NCBI GenBank assembly: GCA_002245855.1
Contig: NOUX01000003.1
Span: 496,001 to 560,000, forward strand
Reading direction: 5' to 3'
From: Sphingobacterium cellulitidis
Lineage (GTDB): Bacteria > Bacteroidota > Bacteroidia > Sphingobacteriales > Sphingobacteriaceae
Length of the DNA: 64,000 nt
Shown: positions 8,955 through 18,267 of the stretch, in pieces
How positions within the stretch are numbered: the stretch's first letter is position 1
How the letters are laid out: each line of letters begins with the position of its first letter
Position numbers and translations under genes: made by a program
The notes under the pieces: generated by a model
The model's input: the letters and a program-made list of their open reading frames with translations, nothing else
Database searches by the model: none
What the model was told of the DNA's origin: nothing

Positions 8955-9878
8955 TTATTTTCTTAATATTTTATCCATCAAAAACCTAAAATACATAAAT
9001 AGCTTATCCTTTCTTTTTAATAATTCACAGTTTTCAATATATCCTATTTTACTAAGTGGCAAATGTTTAACAGCAACATTATAATAATCAAAAACGCATT
9101 TTGGATATAAATTTTCCCATTGAATTTTATTTAAGCATAATTGTTCCAACTCATTTTTTGGAGCTTTATATTGAATATCTCGCATCATGCGATACAATTT
9201 AGTAATGGCTTCAATTTTTGGTATATATTTCGTTTTATCACTTGATAAATGGATATCCGAAATCCTAAATTTAAACAACATTTCACTAGTATTCGCAAGA
9301 CCATTTCTGGCCATTTTTGCAGTACTTATAGTATCTGTCCCAAATGCAAAGGGTAATTTATCAAACTTTTCTTCTTGGATTACCTTGGTTTTAAACATAT
9401 AATTCCCAATACAAACAAAGGGTACATTTCTAGCCCAACCATATACATATTCCATTTGACTACATAATTCCGGTAGGATCCCATCGATTTCTAATAAATC
9501 TCCAGCATCATTAATTAATGATATCCTAGATCTAATCAAGTCAACTTCGGGGTATTTCTGGATCAATTTAACACAACTCAATGTGAAATCAGGTTCATAT
9601 ATATCATCGTCTGCTGCAAGAACTAAATACTCGCCTTCTGTGTATGAAATACATTTATTCCATTGAGCAACTAAATCTTTGCCCCCAATATTAACCTCAT
9701 TCTTATAATATTTTATCCTTGGATCATTGTATTTCGACACAATCTCAAAGAGGTTTTCAGGAGAATTATCATCAACAATAATTAATTCTATATTAGGATA
9801 ACTTTGGGTTAGTATACTTTCAATTGCAAGGTCTAGAAATTTGGCTTTATAAGCCGGAAGTACAAATGAAATTAACAT
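8955..9878 (-). CDS. GT2-family glycosyltransferase
   Basis: A 307-residue enzyme with MLISFVLPAYKAKFLDLAIE, LIIVDDNSPEN and LVLAADDDIYEPDF, i.e. the GT2 nucleotide-binding and DxD regions. The C-terminal half (from about residue 200) has no recognisable motif. It starts 1 nt after the hexapeptide acyltransferase stop codon, so the two are probably co-translated. Likely a cytoplasmic-face transferase in repeat-unit assembly. Confidence 0.9.
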   Translation of the reverse strand: MLISFVLPAYKAKFLDLAIESILTQSYPNIELIIVDDNSPENLFEIVSKYNDPRIKYYKNEVNIGGKDLVAQWNKCISYTEGEYLVLAADDDIYEPDFTLSCVKLIQKYPEVDLIRSRISLINDAGDLLEIDGILPELCSQMEYVYGWARNVPFVCIGNYMFKTKVIQEEKFDKLPFAFGTDTISTAKMARNGLANTSEMLFKFRISDIHLSSDKTKYIPKIEAITKLYRMMRDIQYKAPKNELEQLCLNKIQWENLYPKCVFDYYNVAVKHLPLSKIGYIENCELLKRKDKLFMYFRFLMDKILRK

Positions 9879-9879
9879 A

Positions 9880-10422
9880 TTACGCTTGTTTTCTGTTTAT
9901 TATTTTTCCAGGAATTCCAACTACTGTGGCCCCTTCTTCTAAAATCGAACTTAACACAATAGTTCCAGCTCCAATTTTTACACGATTTGCGATAGTCAAA
10001 TCACCTAAAATCTGTGCGCCCTGACCTATGTCCACCTGGTCTCCAATAATAGGTAAACCAATCTCATCATTTCCCGCATTTCCAATACAACAATTCCCAT
10101 GAATGGTACAATTTTTACCTATTCTTGCTTTCGGATTAATAATAACAGAACCGTAATGGGCTAAATGCAATCCCAGATCAAAACATCCAGCAGGAATAAA
10201 AAAACCTAACCTAGCCCCTAATACATTCTTTTTTCGGAAATAATAATATCTCAAAAATTTGTTTGGCTTATAAAACGTATAATACTCTTCAAGCCTTAAA
10301 TATTTTAAAAATTTTTTAATATAAAATTGCTCAGGTCTTAAAATCCATTCAAGTAAATAATCCTTCGAAAAGAATTTATTTTTCTTTGTATTATCTGAAT
10401 TGATATATGTTTTTAACTTCAT
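9880..10422 (-). CDS. Left-handed beta-helix acyltransferase (CysE/NodL-like)
   Basis: A 180-residue protein with hexapeptide repeats over its C-terminal half (GSVIINPKARIGKNCTIHGN, then VDIGQGAQILGDLTIANRVK) and the terminal GTIVLSSILEEGATVVGIPG cap typical of serine O-acetyltransferase-like enzymes. The basic N-terminal part (FYIKKFLKYLRLEEYYTFYK) is common in serine acetyltransferase-like proteins from polysaccharide loci. Within the operon it most likely O-acetylates a sugar of the glycan rather than serine. The acceptor is unknown. Confidence 0.87.
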   Translation of the reverse strand: MKLKTYINSDNTKKNKFFSKDYLLEWILRPEQFYIKKFLKYLRLEEYYTFYKPNKFLRYYYFRKKNVLGARLGFFIPAGCFDLGLHLAHYGSVIINPKARIGKNCTIHGNCCIGNAGNDEIGLPIIGDQVDIGQGAQILGDLTIANRVKIGAGTIVLSSILEEGATVVGIPGKIINRKQA

Positions 10423-10444
10423 TAGGACCTGATTTTTAGTTCAA

Positions 10445-11536
10445 CTAATTACCTGAAATGACTTCCTTTACCACCTCCAAATATTGATGACCAAATTTTA
10501 AATCTGGCTCCAAATGATTTCCTTCTGCCCATTCATTCCATGATTTTATGAAAATGATCTTATTTTCATCATCATATTTAGACACTAATCTTTTTGCATT
10601 TTCTAATGCCTTTTTAAATAATTTAGGTGTTGAATTATGTAATATGAAACCATTTACACCACTCCTAGGACTATTATCCCAATTCGGAATTACAGTCGGA
10701 TAATATAAATTATTACCTGGGTCCTCATTAAAATCCTGAATCGCGTCTGAATAATTATATATCCTTGTCGGCTTTTTAAAAACCTTCTTATAGTACTTCG
10801 AAAGACGACTAGTTTTAGCCCTTCTATAGAAATTAACGAAGGAGTTTCTTGACCTTAAGTAACTATCTTTAGTATGAACTGCTGGAGTCATTGCATCAAA
10901 TCCATTCGACTTACTATCCCAATCAAAATCAACATTGGTTGCCACTAAATGAATTCCTGCTAAACCATTTTCTTCAGCTAGTTTTCTAAAAGTTTTAACA
11001 AACAATTCTAAGTCGGGGATCTGTTTTGGTTGATATACCATAAACAAGGGTTTCCCATCAACTTTAAAATATCTAGGATCCTTAAATGCTGGTAGTAAAT
11101 AATGGAAGTGGTTGTTATAATCTTCAATGCCAGGGTAGCATTGTTCCATTAAAGTATGTTTTGGATTACCATGCCATATTCCACTCCAACTCTCATTTGC
11201 CCATGCTAAGCAAAACGGAAAATCTGGTTTTCCACTTTCTAGAACCTCATCAAATGGACGTTCTAATATCCTTTTTCCATTGCCAAACCAATAATGCCAA
11301 TAACAAAATGCTGAAATTCCATAATCCTTTGCCAAATTTGCCTGAGCCTCTCTTGTTTCAGGAACACGTAAGTCATAAAAGCCTAAATCTGCTGGAACAT
11401 GTGGTTGATAATGTCCAGGAAACATCGGCTTCGCTTTTGCAACATTAGTCCATTCCGTAAATCCCTTTCCCCACCATAAATCATTCTCAGGGATAGGATG
11501 GAATTGCGGTAAATAAAATGCTATAGTTTTTGTCAT
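10445..11536 (-). CDS. WbsX-like glycosyltransferase
   Basis: A 363-residue protein. Its start KTIAFYLPQFHPIPENDLWW, followed by GKGFTEWTNVAKAKPMFPGH, ISAFCYWHYWFGNGKRILER, FCLAWANESW and the late IIFIKSWNEWAEGNHLEPD, is the signature of the Glyco_tran_WbsX family. The family is frequent in O-antigen clusters and often occurs fused to glycosyltransferases; the fold resembles glycoside hydrolases with a GH99-like barrel. A transferase role is established by association more than by biochemistry. It sits 22 nt upstream of the hexapeptide acyltransferase gene. Confidence 0.9.
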   Translation of the reverse strand: MTKTIAFYLPQFHPIPENDLWWGKGFTEWTNVAKAKPMFPGHYQPHVPADLGFYDLRVPETREAQANLAKDYGISAFCYWHYWFGNGKRILERPFDEVLESGKPDFPFCLAWANESWSGIWHGNPKHTLMEQCYPGIEDYNNHFHYLLPAFKDPRYFKVDGKPLFMVYQPKQIPDLELFVKTFRKLAEENGLAGIHLVATNVDFDWDSKSNGFDAMTPAVHTKDSYLRSRNSFVNFYRRAKTSRLSKYYKKVFKKPTRIYNYSDAIQDFNEDPGNNLYYPTVIPNWDNSPRSGVNGFILHNSTPKLFKKALENAKRLVSKYDDENKIIFIKSWNEWAEGNHLEPDLKFGHQYLEVVKEVISGN

Positions 11537-11580
11537 TGTTTATCTAAGTCGTGTTTTTTATTTATTACTAAAATATTTAA

Positions 11581-12576
11581 TTATTTTTTCAATTTTATTA
11601 AAGTTAGTATTTTATTAAAAACTCTTCTCGGTAGATAGTGCATTTTAATAATATGGTTAAGTTCTGTTTCTATAGAATCCCAATATATTGGGTAATGCTG
11701 TCTTAGATAAAATTCTCCCTCAAGACTTCTGTTCTTTTTATTAAATACTATAGTAGCCAATGCTTGAATATGTCTATTCAAAATAAACTCCTTGATGCCA
11801 TTGGCTTGGAATTTAGACTCAAACTTAGAAACTAAATATTTCTCAGTACCATATAAGCCCAATTCTCTCTCAATATTCTTAATAACATTTTTAGAATGTG
11901 AAGCACTTTCTTCCAGTATTCTATAAACAGATGTTGTATCTTCCAAAAAATGAACTTTTGAAGTGGCTAAGATAGAACAAAATATGAAAAATGATCCATC
12001 TGAAGTAATATGTTCATAATCGTAAATTTCAAAGAAAACTTTACTGCGCATCAACCAACTACATGGAGCCATATATCCGCGCCACTTTAAAAAACTCTCA
12101 AAATCTAAAAGTACAGGATAGCTATCAGTACCAATTACATTTTCTAGAAAATTCCCATCAACCTTTAAAATATTAACATTTGTTGATACTAAGCCTAAGC
12201 TTGAATCAGCTTCTAAAATATCAAATTGCTTTTGAATTTTCCTTGTATCTATCCAATAATCATCCCCCTCACAAAACGCGAGATATTTGCCTCTAACTTG
12301 TCTCAACAAGAAATTAAAGTTCTCCGTCATCCCCAGATTATTCTCCTGATTAAAATACCTAACAATGATATTTGAGGGGATGTTATTATTTGAAATGTAT
12401 TCGGAAATAACCTCATCCGTTTTATCAGGAGATTTATCGTTCGAAATCAATAATTCTATCACACCGGAAAACTCTTGACTTTTAACTCCTTCAATTGCAT
12501 CCCGAATGTAATTCTCATGACCATAGGTGATCATGACTACTGAAACATCAATTAATTGGTTCTCGTCTTCAATCAT
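11581..12576 (-). CDS. GT2-family glycosyltransferase
   Basis: A 331-residue GT-A enzyme with VSVVMITYGHENYIRDAIEG, LLISNDKSPDKTDEV and LAFCEGDDYWIDTRK (the DxD-equivalent GDD). It resembles GT2 glycosyltransferases placed early in O-unit operons of Bacteroidetes. It starts 10 nt after the WbqC gene and ends 44 nt before the WbsX gene. Acceptor and sugar are unknown. Confidence 0.9.
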   Translation of the reverse strand: MIEDENQLIDVSVVMITYGHENYIRDAIEGVKSQEFSGVIELLISNDKSPDKTDEVISEYISNNNIPSNIIVRYFNQENNLGMTENFNFLLRQVRGKYLAFCEGDDYWIDTRKIQKQFDILEADSSLGLVSTNVNILKVDGNFLENVIGTDSYPVLLDFESFLKWRGYMAPCSWLMRSKVFFEIYDYEHITSDGSFFIFCSILATSKVHFLEDTTSVYRILEESASHSKNVIKNIERELGLYGTEKYLVSKFESKFQANGIKEFILNRHIQALATIVFNKKNRSLEGEFYLRQHYPIYWDSIETELNHIIKMHYLPRRVFNKILTLIKLKK

Positions 12577-12586
12577 GACAAATATT

Positions 12587-13309
12587 TTAAACTAATTCAT
12601 ATTGATCCAACATATAATGAATCTCTTCTTTGGTGTTAAACATCAAAGCATCAATTATTGACAGATTTGGTTCAAATGATCGATAACTTTGCTTATAGTC
12701 CAAACCATTAAACTTGTGAAAAAACAACTCAACATCAGCCAAATCATACTTGGCCTTGTCAAAAAATGATTGTCCACCAATGGGATTAATATAGGTGAGT
12801 TTCTCACCTAAGCTCTTACAAATATTTAATGCCCATTCATCGGAATCTTGCGGCTCTTCGATGGTTAATCCCATTTCGGAAAAAATAGAAATCTCCTTAG
12901 GCATTTCTAAATACAAGCAGATCTCATTGAGAATGTGCTTATTTAACGAAGTAATATTGTCAAATTCTTTGGAAAAGGTTTGATTTAAAAAATTCATTAC
13001 CAATTCATAATTAGGAGCAATTTTCTTGTAAATCTGAAATTGAGCTAGAATTTTATCTTTCCAAGGTTTAGAATTATCTAAGTTACAATCTTTGATTAAA
13101 GTAGACCTACCATTATCTTTCTTCAATGGAACTTGAATATACAACCATCCTTCCCGTTGTTTTAGAATTCTATTTCTTTCAATCCAGCCTTGTCTAATAA
13201 ATTGAACTGAATCCAATAAAATAAAACTATCAGTATGTTTGATCAAACTGATATACCCTAAATATGGAAAGAAATAAGGTTGCATTATACCTATTTTCTT
13301 TCTAAGCAT
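12587..13309 (-). CDS. WbqC-like family protein
   Basis: A 240-residue protein starting KKIGIMQPYFFPYLGYISLI with DSFILLDSVQFIRQGWIERN. This is the hallmark N-terminus of the WbqC family (PF08889). These proteins occur in O-antigen loci next to aminotransferases and acyltransferases that make 4-amino-4,6-dideoxy sugars, and are proposed to help attach unusual acyl or amino-acid groups; the reaction is not established. Here it follows an aminotransferase and a NeuD/PglD acyltransferase, which supports such a module. It lies 93 nt after the acyltransferase gene. Confidence 0.9.
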   Translation of the reverse strand: MLRKKIGIMQPYFFPYLGYISLIKHTDSFILLDSVQFIRQGWIERNRILKQREGWLYIQVPLKKDNGRSTLIKDCNLDNSKPWKDKILAQFQIYKKIAPNYELVMNFLNQTFSKEFDNITSLNKHILNEICLYLEMPKEISIFSEMGLTIEEPQDSDEWALNICKSLGEKLTYINPIGGQSFFDKAKYDLADVELFFHKFNGLDYKQSYRSFEPNLSIIDALMFNTKEEIHYMLDQYELV

Positions 13310-13402
13310 TATTACTTATTTTTTGAATTTAATATTAGTGTGAATTAACTTCAAACGTGATTTTTTGTTCTTTACTATTCGTATAATTTTGACTTTTTAA
13401 AG

Positions 13403-14044
13403 TCAATTATCATACATTGTTTTAATTATTTTCCCTGGAACACCAACAACGGTACATCCATCGGGAATATTCTTATTAATAACTGATCCGGCGCCAACAA
13501 CTACATGATGACCTATGCTAATATTTGGTAAGATGGTACAATTTGTCCCCAAAAAACTATATGAACCAATTTTACAATGTCCTGAGACAGCTACCCCTGG
13601 ACATACTTCCACGAAATCCGAAATATTTACATCATGTCCAATGGAAACCATTTGATTCACTAAAACCCCATCTCCTATTATTACATCATTCGTTATTACG
13701 GAGTTTAACATCACATTTACGCCTTTACCTATCTGAACACCAAACGATCCTACTCGACTTGTATTTGATATCAACGTGAATGCTTGCCCTCCTAACTCCT
13801 CAAAATTCCTATATACCATCCCTCGCAATTCTGGACCACCAATTCCTAAAATAAACCTAGCATCAATGTCCTTAAAATATTTCCCTGCTTCTTCCCTACT
13901 CCTTAAAATCTTAAATTCATTATATAACTTCACCGGCAAATCCGATGATATATCGTCATAAAATACTATATCTTTCCTTTCAAAACTCTCTAAACAAACT
14001 TCTAAGACTTCTTTAGCTAAACCTTTTGCACCAAATATTAACAT
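13403..14044 (-). CDS. NeuD/PglD-family sugar N-acyltransferase
   Basis: A 213-residue protein. The N-terminal Rossmann-like part (MLIFGAKGLAKEVLEVCLES) binds the nucleotide sugar, and the C-terminal left-handed beta-helix (VNVMLNSVITNDVIIGDGVL, then VSIGHDVNISDFVEVCPGVA) carries the catalytic His within GHDVNI and ends VVGVPGKII. This is the PglD/NeuD/VioB architecture, which N-acetylates or otherwise acylates 4-amino sugars using acyl-CoA. It begins 3 nt after the aminotransferase, which would supply that amino sugar. Confidence 0.9.
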   Translation of the reverse strand: MLIFGAKGLAKEVLEVCLESFERKDIVFYDDISSDLPVKLYNEFKILRSREEAGKYFKDIDARFILGIGGPELRGMVYRNFEELGGQAFTLISNTSRVGSFGVQIGKGVNVMLNSVITNDVIIGDGVLVNQMVSIGHDVNISDFVEVCPGVAVSGHCKIGSYSFLGTNCTILPNISIGHHVVVGAGSVINKNIPDGCTVVGVPGKIIKTMYDN

Positions 14045-14047
14045 GTA

Positions 14048-15130
14048 CTAATTGTTTTGACAACGTAAAATAATCCTACAGATCCAATCTACCTCATCAT
14101 CTGTCAATTCAAAATATAATGGTAAACATAATACCCGTTTCGCAATATCATCAGTAACCTGAACTTCAATAGGCTCCAAATAAGGTAAACTCGATGATAA
14201 ACTAGGATAAAAATACCTTCTAGTAAAAATCTCAAATGTATCTAAAGTGGATTTTATCTTTAATAATAATTCCTCTGACTCTAGTACATAAACTAAATAA
14301 GCCCCATTTTGGTTTGAATTGCTATGCCATTCAGGCACCCTTGCTTTAAAATTCTTTAATTTCTCCGCATATCGATTTGTAATTGCTAATCGTCTGGAAA
14401 TAATACGATCCACCCACTTAAAATTCACTAATCCCATAGCGGCATGAAACTCCGAATTCTTTCCATTAAATCCCAATTCTGAAAAACTACTATAACCCGA
14501 AATCCCAAAATTTCGCATCGAAGCCATTTTCTTTAATAAATCAGGATCCTTCGTAATTACTAACCCTCCTTCAACACTATGATACAACTTAGTTGCATGC
14601 AAACTACATGTACTAATGTCTCCATATTCAAAAACAGATTTCCCATTCACCTTTACCCCAAAAGCATGAGCACCATCATAAATCACCTTTAAATTATGCT
14701 TCTTTGCAATAACTTCTATTGCCTCAACATCACAAGGATTACCATAAACATGAGTCGCCAATATCGCACAAGTATCAGGACCAATAGCAGCTTCAATTTT
14801 ATTAGGATCTATGTTAAGCGACGCTGGATCAATATCCACGAATTTTGGAACACAGCCTTCCCATACAATTGATGAAGTTGTTGCAACAAAAGAAAATGGT
14901 GTGGTGATTATTTCTCCTTTTAAGTCTAAAGCCTTAATAGCAAGTTGAAGAGCAACGGTCCCATTCGTCACGTATAATAAGTGATCTAAACCTAAGTAGT
15001 CTTTTAATTCCATCTCCAGTTTGCTGGCCAATGGACCCATATTTGTCAACCAATTTCTTGACCATATACTGTCAAGATAATCTTTATAGTCATCAACAGG
15101 GGGTAAAAAGGGTTTTGTTACAGGTATCAT
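14048..15130 (-). CDS. DegT/DnrJ/EryC1/StrS-family sugar aminotransferase (VioA-like)
   Basis: A 360-residue PLP enzyme. MIPVTKPFLPPVDDYKDYLD with NRWLTNMG-like NWLTNMGP, FSFVATTSSIVWEGCVPKFV, the cofactor-binding YDGAHAFGVK, and HATKLYHSVEGG with the Schiff-base lysine are all present. Such enzymes convert nucleotide-linked 4-keto-6-deoxyhexoses to 4-amino sugars. The NWLTN start and the partner PglD/VioB-type acyltransferase suggest a VioA-like 4-aminotransferase making dTDP-Qui4N or an isomer; this is inferred. No dTDP-sugar synthesis gene (rmlA/rmlB) lies in the window, so the keto-sugar must come from elsewhere. It is the first gene after the terminator at 15313-15355 and presumably has its own promoter in 15131-15312. 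Confidence 0.9.
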   Translation of the reverse strand: MIPVTKPFLPPVDDYKDYLDSIWSRNWLTNMGPLASKLEMELKDYLGLDHLLYVTNGTVALQLAIKALDLKGEIITTPFSFVATTSSIVWEGCVPKFVDIDPASLNIDPNKIEAAIGPDTCAILATHVYGNPCDVEAIEVIAKKHNLKVIYDGAHAFGVKVNGKSVFEYGDISTCSLHATKLYHSVEGGLVITKDPDLLKKMASMRNFGISGYSSFSELGFNGKNSEFHAAMGLVNFKWVDRIISRRLAITNRYAEKLKNFKARVPEWHSNSNQNGAYLVYVLESEELLLKIKSTLDTFEIFTRRYFYPSLSSSLPYLEPIEVQVTDDIAKRVLCLPLYFELTDDEVDWICRIILRCQNN

Positions 15131-15312
15131 TTAATTAATTTCGTAATGGAAAATTAATTAAACTACCTTTAATTATTAGCCATCAGAACCATCTAAACTT
15201 ATGTTTGTAGGGTATTGTTTACATTAAGAAGCCAATCTGGTCTCGTTGGTGAGCAAAAAAAAATATATTACTACATTTCAACACTTTAACCATTTATTAA
15301 GATAAACTAATT

Positions 15313-15355
15313 GAAAAAAAATTGGCCTTGAATCTAATGAAGATTCAAGGCCAAT
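15313..15355 (-). terminator. Intrinsic terminator after the ABC exporter gene
   Basis: Bases 15321-15335 and 15341-15355 form a perfect 15-bp stem with a 5-nt loop. Read on the minus strand, the stem is followed by a run of eight T (15313-15320). It lies 74 nt past the stop of the ABC exporter gene and divides the polysaccharide locus into an upstream three-gene unit and the long downstream operon. The rest of 15131-15428 is AT-rich leader with no recognisable promoter motif. Confidence 0.9.
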
Positions 15356-15428
15356 AATATTAATAATATGAAATTACTTGTCTTAAATAATTAGGGAATA
15401 CATAATATTTTCAATCTCAAAAACATCA

Positions 15429-17225
15429 CTAAACAATTCCTTGTAATTGAGTAAGCTTATTGAAGTATGGAGAATTTTCTCTTAATCCATCAAAATCACC
15501 AGAGGCAATAACTTGCCCTTTTTCCAATAAATAAATGGTATCTGAATTCCTAATCGTCGATAACCTATGCGCAATTGCAATAATGGTTAATTTACCTTTT
15601 AGAGACTCTATACTTTCTTTAATTATATGTTCTGTTTCTGAGTCTAAGGCTGATGTCGCCTCATCCATAATTAATATTTCAATATCACGATATAGTTCTC
15701 TAGCTATTGAGATCCTTTGTTTCTGACCACCAGAAATATTAATACCATTATTCCCGAGGCTACTATCTTCTTTCATTGGTAGTTCATTGACAAAGTTTAC
15801 CAACCCACACATCCTTAATACCTCATTGAATTTCTTTAAACTTTGTTCGTTTTTATCCTCCCAAAATGTAATATTTTCAAATATCGTAGCATTAAAAATT
15901 GTAGCCTCTTGGGTAATATACCCTATTTTTGTCTTATAACTCAATGAATTCAAGGTATCAAATGGCTTATCATTAATTAATAATTGTCCCCCAGATGGAG
16001 CTAATAATGTTGATATCACATTAACCAAACTAGTCTTTCCTGAACCGGACTCTCCAACTAATGCAATTGTTTCGTTTTTCTTAATATCTAAATTGATATT
16101 ATTTAAAACTACTTGTTCATCAAATTTTAGACTTAAATCCCTCACTTTAATGGAATCAACATTTTGAAGTTCTGAACCAAAATATTCAACCTCTTGATTC
16201 TTATCTAAAATAGCTTGAAATTCCTTAAGGTTTTCAATTGAGCCAACATGCATCAAATAATTATTCCAATTCGATTGAATATCAACGATCTTCTGCATGA
16301 CCCTATAAAAGAATAATAAGATAACCATGATGGCACCAAGGGAAGCCTTGAATACAATTACATGAATACCTATAACAGCACAAATAATAATAATTGTAAT
16401 AGGTTCTCGAAGGGCAGCTAATCTGGAAGCTAATTTTGAAACCTCAATTTGATTGGAAATTAAACTATCCAATTCACCTAGAAGTCTCCTAAAAAACATC
16501 TTGCTCCGACCTGTTCCTTTTATATATTTATAATTATTGAATACCTCAATGAGTTCACCACTGTATCGATGGTTATTCTGTGTAATGGATCGGGATAAAT
16601 CTTCTGTTTTTTTATAAAAATACTTGTAAATAAAGTTTGAAAGCAACCCTCCTACGGTCACCAATATTGAAAACTTCCAATCTAAAAAGAACGCAAAACC
16701 TAAATAAATAACCACAAACATGGAGTTTTTTATGGTCTCCAAATATTGATTACATGCATAAACTACTTGCCATGCCTCTCCTAATAAAGAGTTTTGCAAC
16801 CTTCCAACATCAATTTTCAGGTATTCTTTATATGATAATTGCTGAAATGCAAGAATCATCTTATGCCTAATATTCTTAGAAAATATATTTTGATTGACTG
16901 CCAGGTAAACAGATGCGAAATAGAAGAAAACTGCTTTTAAAACAAATAATGCTACAATAAGGATGAGCATATTGCCAATTGTTACTGGCAAATGAATAAA
17001 CTCAAAAAAGTCCCTGACGTATAATATAAGCTTGTTTTCGTCTCCAGTGGATACATTTAATCCGGAATTATCTGCGACTTGTAATAATGGCACAAACATC
17101 GCCAAGCCCAAACTATCCAATAATACCATTAATAAGCTGAATAATAGCATTAAGAATAATGTAAACCCTAGGTATTGATAAAAAAAGTATAATGCTTCAA
17201 ACCTGGATTTAAGAAAGTTTTTCAT
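15429..17225 (-). CDS. ABC exporter/flippase, fused permease and ATPase (MsbA/PglK-like)
   Basis: A 598-residue protein with an N-terminal six-helix exporter domain (residues about 15-330) and a C-terminal ATPase. It has Walker A GESGSGKTS (391-399), the signature ISGGQKQRIS, Walker B ILIMDEATSALD and the switch histidine in AIAHRLS. Its length and fusion match lipid or lipid-linked oligosaccharide flippases (MsbA, PglK) as homodimers in the inner membrane. No Wzx flippase is seen in the window, so this protein may flip the undecaprenyl-linked repeat unit; a general lipid exporter is the alternative. It lies 79 nt after the epimerase gene. Confidence 0.88.
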   Translation of the reverse strand: MKNFLKSRFEALYFFYQYLGFTLFLMLLFSLLMVLLDSLGLAMFVPLLQVADNSGLNVSTGDENKLILYVRDFFEFIHLPVTIGNMLILIVALFVLKAVFFYFASVYLAVNQNIFSKNIRHKMILAFQQLSYKEYLKIDVGRLQNSLLGEAWQVVYACNQYLETIKNSMFVVIYLGFAFFLDWKFSILVTVGGLLSNFIYKYFYKKTEDLSRSITQNNHRYSGELIEVFNNYKYIKGTGRSKMFFRRLLGELDSLISNQIEVSKLASRLAALREPITIIIICAVIGIHVIVFKASLGAIMVILLFFYRVMQKIVDIQSNWNNYLMHVGSIENLKEFQAILDKNQEVEYFGSELQNVDSIKVRDLSLKFDEQVVLNNINLDIKKNETIALVGESGSGKTSLVNVISTLLAPSGGQLLINDKPFDTLNSLSYKTKIGYITQEATIFNATIFENITFWEDKNEQSLKKFNEVLRMCGLVNFVNELPMKEDSSLGNNGINISGGQKQRISIARELYRDIEILIMDEATSALDSETEHIIKESIESLKGKLTIIAIAHRLSTIRNSDTIYLLEKGQVIASGDFDGLRENSPYFNKLTQLQGIV

Positions 17226-17304
17226 AAAAATATCGCCCTATCTAGAGTATAACTCACTAACTATTAAATGTATTTGTTTTCAATCAAAGATTGGTAAAAA
17301 AATA

Positions 17305-18264
17305 TTACTTGCCAAACTCAGCGTTTAACATTCTTCTCAATCCTTCCTCCATTGAATATGGTGGAACAAATCCCGAAGACATTGCCTTGGTTGAATCATA
17401 CTTGGTAACAGCACAAAACTTCTTAACTCGAACTGAACTTATTGTTAATTTCTTACGGGTAATAAATGCCAAAACATCAAAACCATATCCACCCATCATC
17501 CCTAACCAATATGGAATATGGGTTGTAGGAATACGTTTTCCTAAAATCTCCCCAGTGTGGTAAACTAAATCGTTGGTGGTAAAATCTGGCTTATCAACAT
17601 AATTAAATACGTTATAGCCTTCTCGTTTATGTTGAATCAAAAATTCAATAAATGCTACTACATTACCTACATAAGACATTGATTTCTGGTTCTTCCCATC
17701 GCCGATCATCATGAATTTGCCTGATGCTATCTGACTTAGCAGATTAAATACATTGCCTCGATTTCCTTCCCCAAATATTACTGTCGGACGAACAATGTTG
17801 ATATTCCAATCCTGATGAGTCTTATTCCACTCTTGTAATACCTTTTCAGCTTCCCATTTACTCTTTCCATAATGATTGAATGCATCCGCAGGAAAAGATT
17901 CATCTGGATTATTCTTGTCCAAACCGTAAACAGCTACAGAACTTGTGAAGATTAACCGCCTAACACCAGTAGCCTCCATAGCCTCCAATGTATTCCTCAT
18001 CCCCTCAACGTTTACATCATAATATAAAGACGTCGGTGTAACATCATCTCTATGTTCAGCTGCTAGTAAAATAACAATATCCTGCCCCTTCAAAAGTTCT
18101 TTCAAACGAACTTTATCTAAAACATTAGCAATTTTTGTGATTTGAGGAAAATTGGAACTTTGTTGTTTATCAATATTGATAAGGTTAAGGCTAGGTGTAT
18201 CTATAAGGTTCTCTATAAGCTTTGTACCAACAAAACCAGAACCTCCGATAATGGCTATATTCAT
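17305..18264 (-). CDS. NAD-dependent sugar-nucleotide epimerase/dehydratase (SDR)
   Basis: A 319-residue extended short-chain dehydrogenase. GGSGFVGTKLIENL binds NAD(P), ILLAAEHRDDV and the FTSSVAVYG segment flank the active site, and YGKSKWEAEKVL provides the Y-x3-K catalytic pair. The enzyme acts on UDP- or dTDP-sugars. Its position 3 nt downstream of a WecA-like transferase recalls WbpV/WreQ-type 4-reductases (UDP-QuiNAc formation) and Gne-type 4-epimerases, which make the first sugar used by that transferase. Which of these applies cannot be decided from the sequence alone. Confidence 0.87.
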   Translation of the reverse strand: MNIAIIGGSGFVGTKLIENLIDTPSLNLINIDKQQSSNFPQITKIANVLDKVRLKELLKGQDIVILLAAEHRDDVTPTSLYYDVNVEGMRNTLEAMEATGVRRLIFTSSVAVYGLDKNNPDESFPADAFNHYGKSKWEAEKVLQEWNKTHQDWNINIVRPTVIFGEGNRGNVFNLLSQIASGKFMMIGDGKNQKSMSYVGNVVAFIEFLIQHKREGYNVFNYVDKPDFTTNDLVYHTGEILGKRIPTTHIPYWLGMMGGYGFDVLAFITRKKLTISSVRVKKFCAVTKYDSTKAMSSGFVPPYSMEEGLRRMLNAEFGK

Positions 18265-18267
18265 TAA

